Assembly: GCA_963825505.1 (NCBI GenBank)
Contig: CAWGTL010000002.1
Span: forward strand, 159,616-223,615
From: JBBQSN01 sp963825505
Lineage (GTDB): Bacteria; Actinomycetota; Actinomycetes; Actinomycetales; CAWJMD01
DNA: 64,000 bases
Reading direction: 5' to 3'
Positions 1 through 8,396 of this stretch are shown piece after piece (the stretch's first letter is position 1; each line of letters starts with the position of its first letter). Both the position numbers and the translations under genes were made by a program. Below the pieces are notes generated by a model. The model saw nothing but the letters and a program-made list of their open reading frames with translations, had not been told where the DNA came from and made no database searches.

Positions 1-615
1 CGCGCCCGAGTCGCCGCTCCAGGAGGCGCCGTAGAAGACGCCCGGCACCTCGTCGGCGAGCACCTCGCCGGTGCGCAGGTCCTTGACCCGCAGCGTGAAC
101 CGCTCGTCACCCTGCAGGTCGACCGAGTACGCGAGCAGGTGGTCGTCAGGGCTCACCGACAGCGCGCCGAGCGCGAAGAACGCGTGCCCCTCGGCCTCGG
201 CGTTGCCGTCGACGAGCACCTCCTCGCCGGACGCGGGGACGCCGGGCTCGATCGACGGCGGCGTCCAGCCTGCGGGGTCCTCGACCGGACCCTCGGCGGG
301 GCAGCGGCAGCTCACCGTGTACTGGCTGCCCTCCGTCGTGCGCGAGTAGTACCACCAGGCGCCGCGGCGCGACGGCACCGACAGGTCGGTCTGCTGCGTG
401 CGTGCCACGATCTCGTCGTAGATCGTCCCGCGCAGACCCTCGAGGTGCGCGGTCTGCGCTGCGGCGTAGGCGTTCTCGGCCTCGAGGTGCGCGATCACCG
501 CGGGGTCGGCCGGGTCGCGCAGCCACTCGTAGGGGTCGACGACGTCGTCGCCGTGGTGGCTGCGGACGGTGTCGACCCGGGCGGCGGCCGGGGCGGAGGG
601 GGTGGCGTCGGTCAC
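1..615 (-). CDS. S9 family peptidase (oligopeptidase B type), N-terminal part
   Basis: The first 205 codons of a gene that runs off the left edge. From a GTG at 613-615 it reads VTDATPSAPAAARVDTVRSH, then DPYEWLRDP, the N-terminal signature of prolyl oligopeptidase and oligopeptidase B. It continues into the first beta-propeller blades, including LSVSPDDHLLAYSVD and the segment on the input strand that ends SWSGDSGA. The family are cytosolic serine peptidases cutting short peptides after basic residues or proline. The catalytic Ser, Asp and His lie in the C-terminal hydrolase domain outside this window, so activity cannot be judged. Confidence 0.85.
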   Translation of the reverse strand, partial: MTDATPSAPAAARVDTVRSHHGDDVVDPYEWLRDPADPAVIAHLEAENAYAAAQTAHLEGLRGTIYDEIVARTQQTDLSVPSRRGAWWYYSRTTEGSQYTVSCRCPAEGPVEDPAGWTPPSIEPGVPASGEEVLVDGNAEAEGHAFFALGALSVSPDDHLLAYSVDLQGDERFTLRVKDLRTGEVLADEVPGVFYGASWSGDSGA

Positions 616-646
616 TCGCCGAGCCTACGGGCCGGGGCGGCCGGCA

Positions 647-1885
647 TCAGTACGGCAGGTAGAACATCAGCAGGTCCGACGACAGGGGCGGGAACAGGAC
701 CTCGAACCACTCGGCGTCGCCGCCGGGGTAGACGTCCGGCCGCGCCCGCTTGAGGCCGTCCATGCCGAGCGGACCGAGCAGGAGCGCCGCCAGGAAGTCC
801 GGCGCGCAACCGAGGCCCTTCGCGGAGCCGGGAGCCTGCATCGCGCCACCCACGGCGACAGGGCCGAAGCCGTTCTCCTGCAACGGCATCCGGTAGTGCG
901 CCGCGAAGGTCGAGATCACCAGGTCACGGCCCGACCGGTCCAGGCCGCTCGCCACGTGGCGCTCCCACAGCACCGGACGCAGGGCGTCGAGGACGGCGGC
1001 CGGGTCCGGCAGCCGCACGTAGTACTGCTCGGCGAGCGGTGACGGCTCCCCGTAGAGGGACGCGCAGACCTCGTCGACCGCGCCGGGGCGCCGCTGCACC
1101 TGCAGCGGGTCGTCGCCGGCGGTGGCAGCGAGCCCCGCGACCAGGTCGGCCGCGGCGGCGCGGTCGACCGCGGCGGCCTCTGCCAGCAGCACGCCCTCGT
1201 CCGGGTCCGTGGCGCGTCCGGTGGCCACCACCTCGCCGTCGCGCACCACCACCCACACCGTCGTGCCGTCGCGCGCGAGCAGCCAGCGCCACCGAGGCGT
1301 GGAGTGCGGGACGGCGACGTCGACGCCGGCCTGGGCGGCGTCCTGCAGGCGCACGACCGCCGACAGGTCGGCCTCGGTCGCCGGTCGCAGCGTGCCGGTG
1401 CCTGGCGCGTCAGGCACCCCGGTGAGCTCGGGCGCGGGCGGGATGGTGATCGCGTACTCGTAACCGAACAGCCGGTAGAAGTACGGGATCCCGATCATCA
1501 CGCCGAGCAGGTGACCGCGCTCGGCGGAGCGCTCGTGGGCCCAGCCCATCAGGGCCCGGACGAGACCGCGCCCCTCGTACGCGGTGTCGGTGGCGACCAG
1601 CTCGACCTGTCCCGCCGGCAGCGTCACCGCGGCGGCCGACCCCGCCCGTCCCACCCGGACCTGCTCGTCCAGGAGGGTGGCGGTGGAGACCACGCGGTCG
1701 CCGTCGACGACCACCGCGCAGGACGACGCGCCCGCGTCGGGGTCCGAGACCACGAGCCGGTGGTCGACGGCGTCGTCCGGCTCCCCACGCTCGGCCAGCA
1801 GCGCGCCGACCTGCTCCAGGTCAACGGGCTGCATCGTGCGCAGGACGAGCCCTCCGGGCAGCGGACGCGGGTCGGCGGAGCTCAT
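647..1885 (-). CDS. Eis-like GNAT N-acetyltransferase
   Basis: A 412-residue protein of typical Eis length. The N-terminal GNAT domain has the acetyl-CoA loop region VATDTAYEGRGLVRALMGW (about residues 95-115) and the Eis-type segment GIPYFYRLFGYEYA. The second half matches the second GNAT-like and sterol-carrier-like domains and ends in FYLPY, supplying the C-terminal carboxylate that Eis enzymes use as general base. Eis enzymes acetylate amines such as aminoglycosides or lysines; the natural substrate here is unknown. ATG start at 1885. It lies 31 bp downstream of the peptidase start on the same strand but need not share its function. Confidence 0.85.
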   Translation of the reverse strand: MSSADPRPLPGGLVLRTMQPVDLEQVGALLAERGEPDDAVDHRLVVSDPDAGASSCAVVVDGDRVVSTATLLDEQVRVGRAGSAAAVTLPAGQVELVATDTAYEGRGLVRALMGWAHERSAERGHLLGVMIGIPYFYRLFGYEYAITIPPAPELTGVPDAPGTGTLRPATEADLSAVVRLQDAAQAGVDVAVPHSTPRWRWLLARDGTTVWVVVRDGEVVATGRATDPDEGVLLAEAAAVDRAAAADLVAGLAATAGDDPLQVQRRPGAVDEVCASLYGEPSPLAEQYYVRLPDPAAVLDALRPVLWERHVASGLDRSGRDLVISTFAAHYRMPLQENGFGPVAVGGAMQAPGSAKGLGCAPDFLAALLLGPLGMDGLKRARPDVYPGGDAEWFEVLFPPLSSDLLMFYLPY

Positions 1886-1927
1886 GGCGCCGATCGTCCT
1901 CGGTGAGCCCCGTGCCGGTCGCGCGGA

Positions 1928-2020
1928 TTACAGCCCGAGCCGGTCGGCCGTCGCCACCGCGGCGCGCCGCGTCGGTGCGGCGAGCTCGGCGAGGATCGCC
2001 GAGACGTGGTGGTCAGCCGA
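1928..2020 (-). pseudogene. Remnant of a LuxR-family HTH C-terminus
   Basis: Just beyond the MFS stop codon, in another minus frame, the sequence reads DHHVSAILAELAAPTRRA and ends ADRLGL with a TAA at 1928-1930. This is the recognition helix and C-terminal helix of LuxR/GerE regulators, normally written (T)VDHHVSAILAKLG...R..A...A..LGL. No LuxR protein precedes it; the upstream DNA in this frame underlies the MFS gene. It looks like about 28 codons left after deletion or gene replacement. Identification rests on motif similarity over a short span. Confidence 0.5.
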
Positions 2021-3221
2021 CCGTGCGGCGGGCACCGGCCACCAGTCCGCTGACGGCGAGCACGGCGGCGACCACGGCGAGCAGCACCAGCGGGAGCCGC
2101 CAGCCGCCGGACGCGTCGTAGGCGACGCCGACGAGCACGGGCGTGCCGGCGGCGAACAGGTAGCCGCCGGTCTGGACGAACCCGGACAGGCCGGCGGCCA
2201 CGTGGTCGTCCCTGGCGCGCAGCACCATGAGGGCGAAGGCCAGGCTGATGCCCGCGCCCTGGCCGAGCCCGACCACCACCGCCCACACCGGCCACCAGTG
2301 CGGCGCCATCAGGAGGCCGACCAGCGGCACCACCCACGCCGTCCCCACGGCGACGCCGAGCACCCTCTGGTCGTGACCGCGGCGGCCGGCCCAGCCGATC
2401 AGGGCGGGCACCAGCAGGCTGCCGATGATGCCGAAGACCTGCATCACCGACAGGGCGACGCCGGCGTGCGCGCGGTCCAGGGAGATCCCTCCCTCGGACG
2501 GGTCGGACGCCAGCAGCGACGGCAGCCACGCCGTCATCGAGTAGTAGAGCGCCGACTGCGTGCCGAACAGGACGGTCAGCGCCCAGGCGGTCCCGTCGCG
2601 GCGCAGGGCGAGCGGCGGTCCGGTGGTGGGGGCGGGCGGCGCGCCGTCGCGGCGGTGACGCCGCTGCACCATCAGCCACAGCACGAGGGCCACGGCGACC
2701 AGAGCGACCCACACCAGGAGCCCGACGCGCCAGCCGACCCGGTCCGCCACCGGGGCGGTACCCGCTGCCGCGATCGCGGCGCCGGCGGTGAGGGCCGCGG
2801 TGTAGATGCCGACGACGGCCGGGGAGCGGTCGCCGAAGTCGCGCTTGGCCACCACCGGCACCACGACGTTGCCCACGGTGATCGCGAGGCCGACGACGAC
2901 CGTGCCCAGCAGCGCCGGCACCGGCGACGAACCGGGCGCCGAGCGCAGCAGCGTGCCGGCGGCCAGGACGAGCAGGGACAGCACCACCGCCCGCTCGGCG
3001 CCGACCCGGCGGTAGAGGCCGAGGACGGCGGCCGACGCGAGCGCGAAGCACAGGACCGGCAGCGAGGTGAGCAGCCCGGCGGCGCCGGGACCGAGACCGA
3101 GGTCGGCACGCAGCTCGCCCAGCACCGGCGACACCGCCGCGATCGGCGAGCGGAGCGTGAGGCTGACGGCGACGACGGCCGCCAGCACCAGTCCGGTGCC
3201 GGCGGGGAGCCAGCGTCTCAC
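2013..3221 (-). CDS. MFS transporter, CynX/NimT type
   Basis: A 402-residue membrane protein with about 12 hydrophobic segments. It opens RRWLPAGTGLVLAAVVAVSL, followed by LTLRSPIAAVSPVLGELRAD, the typical start of the CynX/NimT cyanate- and nitroimidazole-type transporters. A long upstream extension of the same frame is rejected because it underlies the SGNH gene. The GTG start at 3219-3221 overlaps the TGA of that gene (GTGA), indicating translational coupling. Substrate cannot be read from sequence; a small anion or drug efflux role is the family expectation. Confidence 0.8.
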   Translation of the reverse strand: MRRWLPAGTGLVLAAVVAVSLTLRSPIAAVSPVLGELRADLGLGPGAAGLLTSLPVLCFALASAAVLGLYRRVGAERAVVLSLLVLAAGTLLRSAPGSSPVPALLGTVVVGLAITVGNVVVPVVAKRDFGDRSPAVVGIYTAALTAGAAIAAAGTAPVADRVGWRVGLLVWVALVAVALVLWLMVQRRHRRDGAPPAPTTGPPLALRRDGTAWALTVLFGTQSALYYSMTAWLPSLLASDPSEGGISLDRAHAGVALSVMQVFGIIGSLLVPALIGWAGRRGHDQRVLGVAVGTAWVVPLVGLLMAPHWWPVWAVVVGLGQGAGISLAFALMVLRARDDHVAAGLSGFVQTGGYLFAAGTPVLVGVAYDASGGWRLPLVLLAVVAAVLAVSGLVAGARRTVG

Positions 3222-4030
3222 CGGGGGTCGAACCCGGGCCTCTTGGGCTGCACGGCGTCGCCGGAGGAGCGACCGCGCACCCGGCGCCGCACCCACGGAC
3301 CGGCGTGCTCGCGGGCCCAGGCGGCGTTGGCCCTCAGGCCGAGCCGGAACGGCGGCAGGTCCTGGCCCAGCGGCGCCCGCCAGGGGGCGTCGGCCAGGTC
3401 GGTGGTGCCGGTGAGGGTGGCGTACGCCTCCGCGGCGACCCGGGTGTGGCCCTCGGTGGTCAGGTGGATCCGGTCCGCGGACCACAGCCGCCCGTCGCGC
3501 AGCACCCGCATGCCCCACTGGTCGACGAGGTACGCGCCGTGACTGCGCGCGATCGTCCCGAGATTGGCGGCGTAGACGGCGGCGCGACCGCGGGTGCGCC
3601 GGATCACCGGGGCGTCGCGCGGGTCCACCGGCGTGAACAGCAGGACGTCGGCGCCGGTGGCACGGATCCGGACCACGGCGTCCTCGAGCCGCGCGCTGAG
3701 GGCGTCGACGTCGGCGCGCGGTCGCAGGATGTCGTTCCCCCCGCCCACCATGCTCACGAGGTCGGGCTGGAGGGCGAGCGCGGCGTCGACCTGGGGACCG
3801 GCGATGTCGGCGAGCAGGCGCCCGCGCACGGCGAGGTTCGCGTACGCGAACGCCTCCCCGGCGGTCTCGGCGTCCGCCGCCAGCAGGGCCGCGAGCCGGT
3901 CGGCCCAACCGGAGAACCGGTCGGGTGTGGCCACGCCGGAGTGGTCCACCGGCTCGTCGTCGTTGAGGCCCTCGGTGAAGGAGTCGCCGATCGCGACGTA
4001 CCGGGTCCAGCGGGAGGGGGCGGCGGTCAC
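3218..4030 (-). CDS. SGNH/GDSL hydrolase
   Basis: A 270-residue SGNH hydrolase. Block I is AIGDSFTEGLND (nucleophile Ser, about residue 15), block II includes NLAVRGR, block III GGGNDI, and block V DRIHLTTEGH supplies the catalytic Asp and His. No signal peptide is visible, so it is probably a cytosolic lipase, esterase or deacylase with undefined substrate. The chosen start is the GTG at 4030 (VTAAPSRWTRYV), which places GDS at the usual distance. A GTG at 4066 would add 12 unconvincing residues. It is coupled to the downstream MFS gene by a 4-nt overlap. Confidence 0.85.
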   Translation of the reverse strand: MTAAPSRWTRYVAIGDSFTEGLNDDEPVDHSGVATPDRFSGWADRLAALLAADAETAGEAFAYANLAVRGRLLADIAGPQVDAALALQPDLVSMVGGGNDILRPRADVDALSARLEDAVVRIRATGADVLLFTPVDPRDAPVIRRTRGRAAVYAANLGTIARSHGAYLVDQWGMRVLRDGRLWSADRIHLTTEGHTRVAAEAYATLTGTTDLADAPWRAPLGQDLPPFRLGLRANAAWAREHAGPWVRRRVRGRSSGDAVQPKRPGFDPR

Positions 4031-4318
4031 CTCGTCATGCTCGCACCGTGCCCCGGGCCCCTCCACGCGAGGTGCCCCTCCACCGCCCGCGCCGACGCGC
4101 CGCGCAGGTGCGGTCCGGTGCGATGTCTGCCGGTGCCCGTTTCGTCGGGACTGTCGACGCCCTCGGCGAACTCCGTCGACGCTGTCGGTGGCAGGGCCTA
4201 CGGTCGGCGATGAGTTCCGGCAGGGGCGCCGGTCTCACCCCCGGGCAGCGGCGACGCTGCTGCCTGCCACGGCGCCCGCGGGCATCCGAGCAGTCGCACG
4301 AGGAGAGGGAGCACCCCG

Positions 4319-5302
4319 GTGATCACCGCACGCGGACTGGTCCAGACGTTCCACACCCGGCAGGGCCGGGAGAAGGTCGACGTGCAGGCGGTCAAGGGCG
4401 TCGACCTCGACGTCGCCGAGGGCGAGATCGTGTCCTTCCTCGGCCCGAACGGCGCCGGGAAGACCACGACCCTGCGGATGCTCACCACCCTGCTGAAGCC
4501 CACCGCCGGCACCGCCACGGTCAACGGCTTCGACGTCGTCAAGGAGTCGGTGCAGGTTCGCCGCAGCATCGGCTACGTCTCCCAGTCCGGCTCCACCGGG
4601 CAGGTCGCCCGAGCGGGCGAGGAGATCATGGACCACGGGATGCTCTACGGGATCTCGGCCGCGCAGGCCGAGACGCGGGGCAAGGAGCTGTTCGAGCAGC
4701 TCGCGCTCGACGGCCTGTGGGAGCGGCAGCCCAAGTCGATGTCCGGCGGTCAGCGGCGCCGGCTCGACATCGCGATGGGTCTGATCCACGACCCGACCCT
4801 GGTCTTCCTCGACGAGCCGACCACCGGCCTGGACCCCCAGGCCCGGGCGAACCTGTGGACGCACATCGCCGACCTGCGCACCAAGCGGGGCGCCACGGTC
4901 TTCCTCACCACGCACTACCTCGACGAGGCCGACGCGCTCAGCGACCGCGTGATCGTCATCGACCACGGCGAGATCATCGCCTCGGACAGCCCGGACGCCC
5001 TCAAGGACAACGTGTCCGGCGACCTGGTCGAGCTCGACGTCGTCGACGCCGACAAGGTCGCGACCGCGGCGCAGAAGCTCGAGTCGCTGGCACGCGACCG
5101 GGCCGACGGCAACGGCAAGGACGTCGAGGTCGACGGTCTCCACGTCAGCGCCCGCGTGCCGCACGCCAGCTCGCGCATCCAGGGCCTGCTGCGCGAGCTC
5201 GACTCCTCCGGCATCGAGCTCGCCCACGTGCAGGTGCGCCGGCCCACCCTCGACGACGTCTTCCTGACCCTCACCGGTCGTTCGCTGCGAGAAGGAGAGT
5301 GA
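4319..5302 (+). CDS. ABC transporter ATP-binding protein, DrrA-like
   Basis: A 327-residue ATPase of the daunorubicin-resistance (DrrA) type. It has Walker A GPNGAGKTTT (about residues 42-51), signature MSGGQRRRLDIAMGL, Walker B LVFLDEPTTGLD and the H-loop TTHYLDEA, followed by the roughly 100-residue C-terminal regulatory domain usual in DrrA. GTG start at 4319, preceded by GAGAGGGAGC. The permease follows two bases after the stop. Together they should form a homodimeric exporter of hydrophobic compounds. Substrate is unknown. Confidence 0.93.
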   Translation: MITARGLVQTFHTRQGREKVDVQAVKGVDLDVAEGEIVSFLGPNGAGKTTTLRMLTTLLKPTAGTATVNGFDVVKESVQVRRSIGYVSQSGSTGQVARAGEEIMDHGMLYGISAAQAETRGKELFEQLALDGLWERQPKSMSGGQRRRLDIAMGLIHDPTLVFLDEPTTGLDPQARANLWTHIADLRTKRGATVFLTTHYLDEADALSDRVIVIDHGEIIASDSPDALKDNVSGDLVELDVVDADKVATAAQKLESLARDRADGNGKDVEVDGLHVSARVPHASSRIQGLLRELDSSGIELAHVQVRRPTLDDVFLTLTGRSLREGE

Positions 5303-5304
5303 CC

Positions 5305-6060
5305 ATGCGCTTCCTGCGCGAGACCTTCATCGTCTTCCGCCGCCAGCTGCGGATGAACCTGCGCAACCCGGCGTGGGTGATCATCGGGCTGACCCAGCCG
5401 GTGCTCTACCTGTTCCTGTTCGGGCCGCTGCTCAAGCCGTTCGCGGCCCAGCTCGGGTACGACAACGCCTACACGCTGTTCGTCCCCGGCCTGCTGATCC
5501 AGCTCGGCGTCTTCGGCGCGTTCTTCGCCGGCTTCGGGCTGATCGCCGAGTGGCGCGAGGGCGTCGTCGAGGCCGAGCGCGTCACGCCGGCCAGCCGCAC
5601 CGCGCTGCTGATGGGCCGGCTGCTGCGCGACGTGCTGCTGATCTTCGTCCAGACCCTGGTGCTGGTCGGCCTCGGCTACGTCGTGGGCATGGACGCGTCG
5701 ATCGGTGGCGCGGTCCTGGGGGTCGGCCTCACCCTGCTTCTCGGCGGAGCGTGCTCAGCCGCCTCGTACGGCCTCGCGCTCACCACGAAGAGCGAGGACG
5801 TGATGGCGCCGATCCTCAACTCGATCTTCCTGCCGGTGCTGCTGCTGTCGGGGATCCTGATCCCGATCACGCTGGCCCCTCAGTGGTTGATCACGGCCAG
5901 CGACTTCATGCCGATCAAGCACATCGTCGACGGTGTCCGCGCCAGCTTCGTCGGCGACATCGCCACCTCCGCCACCCTCTGGGGCACGGTGTGGGCGTTC
6001 ATCCTGACCGCCGTGGCCGTCTGGTGGGGGACCACGACCTTCCGCAAGGAGAACGCCTGA
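5305..6060 (+). CDS. ABC-2 type transporter permease, DrrB-like
   Basis: A 251-residue ABC-2 permease with six predicted membrane segments. It starts MRFLRETFIVFRRQLRMNLR and has the DrrB-type loop EWREGVVEAERVTPASR before the second transmembrane segment. The ATG at 5305 has a strong upstream AGAAGGAGAG. It lies immediately after the DrrA-like ATPase, so the pair is almost certainly one transcript and one exporter. Nothing abnormal is visible. Confidence 0.92.
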   Translation: MRFLRETFIVFRRQLRMNLRNPAWVIIGLTQPVLYLFLFGPLLKPFAAQLGYDNAYTLFVPGLLIQLGVFGAFFAGFGLIAEWREGVVEAERVTPASRTALLMGRLLRDVLLIFVQTLVLVGLGYVVGMDASIGGAVLGVGLTLLLGGACSAASYGLALTTKSEDVMAPILNSIFLPVLLLSGILIPITLAPQWLITASDFMPIKHIVDGVRASFVGDIATSATLWGTVWAFILTAVAVWWGTTTFRKENA

Positions 6061-6081
6061 CGATCCCTCCTGCGGGAAGGG

Positions 6082-6918
6082 TCAGCGCGAGCGCTGGTAC
6101 TCCTCCCAGGTCGTCTTCGTGACCTGCGGGCCGTCGTCGGCGGCACCGTTGGCGAGGCCGTTCTTCCCCAGGTAGTAGTCGCCGGCCTGGTGCTGCGCGC
6201 CGGACGACAGGTCGGTGTCGTTGATGGCGATCGCGTGGATGTGGTAGCCCCAGTCGCCCTGCGCCGGGGTGCGCAGCCAGGCCGCGAAACCGACCTGGCG
6301 CAGCGCCTTCACGGTGGCCGTGCGCTGCGCGGTCGTCAGCCCGGACACCGAGATGTCGAGCGCGCCGCCACCGTCGTGGGTGCCGGCCGACGCTCCCACC
6401 CCACCGGCGTTGTACGACCCCTGCGTGACGCCGACCTGGCGCCCCAGTCGGCGCTCGGCCTCCACCAGCATCGCCCTGGTGCGAGTGTTCATCGTCGTGC
6501 CGTGGTACGTCGTGCGGGACCCTGGCGAGATGACTCTGGTGACGGTGAACCTGTTGGTGCCCAACGTCTTCAGCGAGGTCGGACCGGGCAGACCGTTGGC
6601 GCCGAGGCCGGTGTAGCCGAGCGAGCGCTGGTAGGCCGCGTAGGCCTCCACCGTCTTGCTGCCGAAGTGCCCGTCGACGTACGAGGGGCTGAGGAGGTTC
6701 TTCGCGTCGAGCGCCCGCTCGACCGCCAGCACGGACTCCTTCGCGCCCGGCGTGAGCCCGGTGCCGGCGCGTCGCGGGTCGATCTGGGCGGCCTTGACGA
6801 CGGCCTCCATGGTCACCGACGGCAAGGCAGCCTGGGCCGGTGCGGTCAGTCCGACGGTCAGTACCGCAGCTGCCGAGACGGCAACGGTGGCAATCCTTCT
6901 GGTCACGCGCTGGTGCAT
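6082..6918 (-). CDS. Secreted peptidoglycan-binding, M15-like peptidase
   Basis: A 278-residue exported protein. MHQRVTRRIATVAVSAAAVL followed by an APAQA cleavage site is a clear signal peptide. A peptidoglycan-binding helical domain follows (YVDGHFGSKTVEAYAAYQRS, about residues 75-100). The C-terminal domain carries THDGGGALDI and WGYHIHAI, matching the Zn-binding His, Asp and His pattern of M15/hedgehog-type DD-peptidases. It probably trims cell-wall peptides, though activity is inferred. The ATG at 6918 is preceded by GACGAGGGAGAC; a longer frame starting further upstream lacks support. Confidence 0.8.
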   Translation of the reverse strand: MHQRVTRRIATVAVSAAAVLTVGLTAPAQAALPSVTMEAVVKAAQIDPRRAGTGLTPGAKESVLAVERALDAKNLLSPSYVDGHFGSKTVEAYAAYQRSLGYTGLGANGLPGPTSLKTLGTNRFTVTRVISPGSRTTYHGTTMNTRTRAMLVEAERRLGRQVGVTQGSYNAGGVGASAGTHDGGGALDISVSGLTTAQRTATVKALRQVGFAAWLRTPAQGDWGYHIHAIAINDTDLSSGAQHQAGDYYLGKNGLANGAADDGPQVTKTTWEEYQRSR

Positions 6919-7009
6919 GGGTCTCCCTCGTCCGTGCGGTGACCCACCCTCCGTCGGGGTCACCCGCCGGTCCCCGACAGTAGGCACGCCGAGCGGCCGT
7001 CCGGACGAG

Positions 7010-7018
7010 TTGTCCACA
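7010..7018 (+). promoter_or_regulatory. DnaA-box-like site TTGTCCACA
   Basis: An exact TTGTCCACA nonamer in the 131-bp divergent gap between the peptidase and the GPH transporter. It is identical in sequence and flank (GAGTTGTCCACAG) to the best box of oriC at 59311-59319. A chance match is possible; binding by DnaA is inferred. Confidence 0.4.
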
Positions 7019-7049
7019 GCGGCAGGGGGTCGGCCCTAGAGTCGCGGAC

Positions 7050-8396
7050 GTGACGTCGCTGCCCGCCTCCGCCCGCCGCGGGTACGCGCTCGGCTCGGTG
7101 GCGACGGGGACCTTCGGCACCGTCCCCGGGCTGCTCCTGCTGCCGTACCTCACCGAGCGTCTCGGGATCGCGGCCGGCGTGGCCGGTCTCCTGGTCGCGC
7201 TGCCGAAGGCGTGGGACGTGCTGCTCAACCCGGTGGCCGGACGGATCAGCGACCGGTCCCGGCACCCGTCGGGGCCGCGGCGGCCGTTCCTGGTCCGCGC
7301 CGGGCTCGCCCTCGCCGTCTGCTTCGCGCTGCTGTTCGCCGGACCCGCCTCGCCGCCGGCGGTCGCGGCCGCGTGGGTGGCGGTGCTGTTCCTCGCCTGC
7401 GCCTCGGCGTACGCGTTCTTCCAGGTGCCGTACGTGGCGATGCCGGCCGAGATCACCGACGACTACGCCGAGCGCACCCGGCTGATGACCTGGCGGGTCG
7501 CCGTCCTCGCCCTCGCGATCCTCGTCTCCGGCGCAGGAGCCCCCGCCGTCCGCGACGCCGTCGGCCCCGATCGCGGCTACCTGGTGATGGGCCTCGTGGT
7601 CGCCGTCGTCATCGCCGCCGGCGCGGTCGGCGCCTGGTGGGGCACCCGCGCGGCGCCGATCGGTCGGGTCGAGCCCGCCGGCGGCAGCCTGCGCGACCAG
7701 CTCGGCGTCATCGGTCACGACCGCGACTTCCGTTCCCTGCTGGGTGCTTTCGTCCTGCAGGCTCTGGCCACAGGATCGATGCTCGCCGGGGTCGACTACG
7801 TGGCGCGGCACGTCCTCGGCGGTGCCGCGGCCTCCACCCTGCTGTTCGTCGCCTTCGTCGGACCGGCCCTGGTGGTGACGCCGCTCTGGCAGCGGGTGGG
7901 GTCCCGGTGGGGCAAGGCCCGCGGCTTCGTGGCGGCGTCGGTGCTGCTCGGTGGCGGCGCCCTCGCTCTGGTCGCCGCCCGCCAGCTGCCGGCGGCCGCC
8001 GTCCTGGCCGCGGTCGCCGTGGTCGGTGTCGGGTACGCGGGCGCCCAGGTCTTCCCGCTCGCGATGCTCCCGGACGTGGCCGCCCGCGACGCCGCGCGCA
8101 CCGGCCAGGGACGCTCGGGTGTGTACACCGGCCTGTGGACCGCGGGGGAGACCCTCGGGCTCGCACTCGGTCCCGGTCTGTACGGGCTGGTGCTGGCCCT
8201 CGGCGCCTACCGCTCCAGCACCGGAGCCGCTGTCACGCAACCGGACTCGGCGGTGACGGCGATCGTGCTGGGCTTCTCCGTCGTGCCGGCCGTGCTGGTG
8301 GCGCTGTCGCTGCTGGTGCTGCGCGGGTACCGGCTCGACGCCGACGTCCGCGACCCCCGCACCCCACCGGCCCGAGAGGTCACCGATGCACCCTGA
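7050..8396 (+). CDS. MFS transporter, GPH (MelB-like) type
   Basis: A 448-residue, 12-segment transporter. The N-terminus has the glycoside-pentoside-hexuronide features: GLLVALPKAWDVLLNPVAGR followed by ISDRSRHPSGPRRPF in the cytoplasmic loop, and the later VPYVAMPAEITDDYAERTRL segment. GPH proteins are cation/sugar symporters, but many actinobacterial members carry other solutes. GTG start at 7050. Its last codons overlap the start of the following PLP enzyme by 11 nt, so the three genes to 10634 look like one transcript. Confidence 0.85.
   Translation: MTSLPASARRGYALGSVATGTFGTVPGLLLLPYLTERLGIAAGVAGLLVALPKAWDVLLNPVAGRISDRSRHPSGPRRPFLVRAGLALAVCFALLFAGPASPPAVAAAWVAVLFLACASAYAFFQVPYVAMPAEITDDYAERTRLMTWRVAVLALAILVSGAGAPAVRDAVGPDRGYLVMGLVVAVVIAAGAVGAWWGTRAAPIGRVEPAGGSLRDQLGVIGHDRDFRSLLGAFVLQALATGSMLAGVDYVARHVLGGAAASTLLFVAFVGPALVVTPLWQRVGSRWGKARGFVAASVLLGGGALALVAARQLPAAAVLAAVAVVGVGYAGAQVFPLAMLPDVAARDAARTGQGRSGVYTGLWTAGETLGLALGPGLYGLVLALGAYRSSTGAAVTQPDSAVTAIVLGFSVVPAVLVALSLLVLRGYRLDADVRDPRTPPAREVTDAP

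Noticed and set aside
1584..3542. Plus-strand 652-codon frame opposite the Eis, MFS and SGNH genes
   Set aside because: Shadow of minus-strand genes with low-complexity His/Arg/Gly content.
2013..3908. MFS gene extended to a 631-residue protein
   Set aside because: The extension underlies the SGNH hydrolase and is Arg/Pro-rich noise; GTG 3221 overlaps the SGNH stop.
3218..4066. SGNH hydrolase starting at GTG 4066
   Set aside because: Adds 12 residues lacking family similarity; GTG 4030 gives the normal spacing to GDS.
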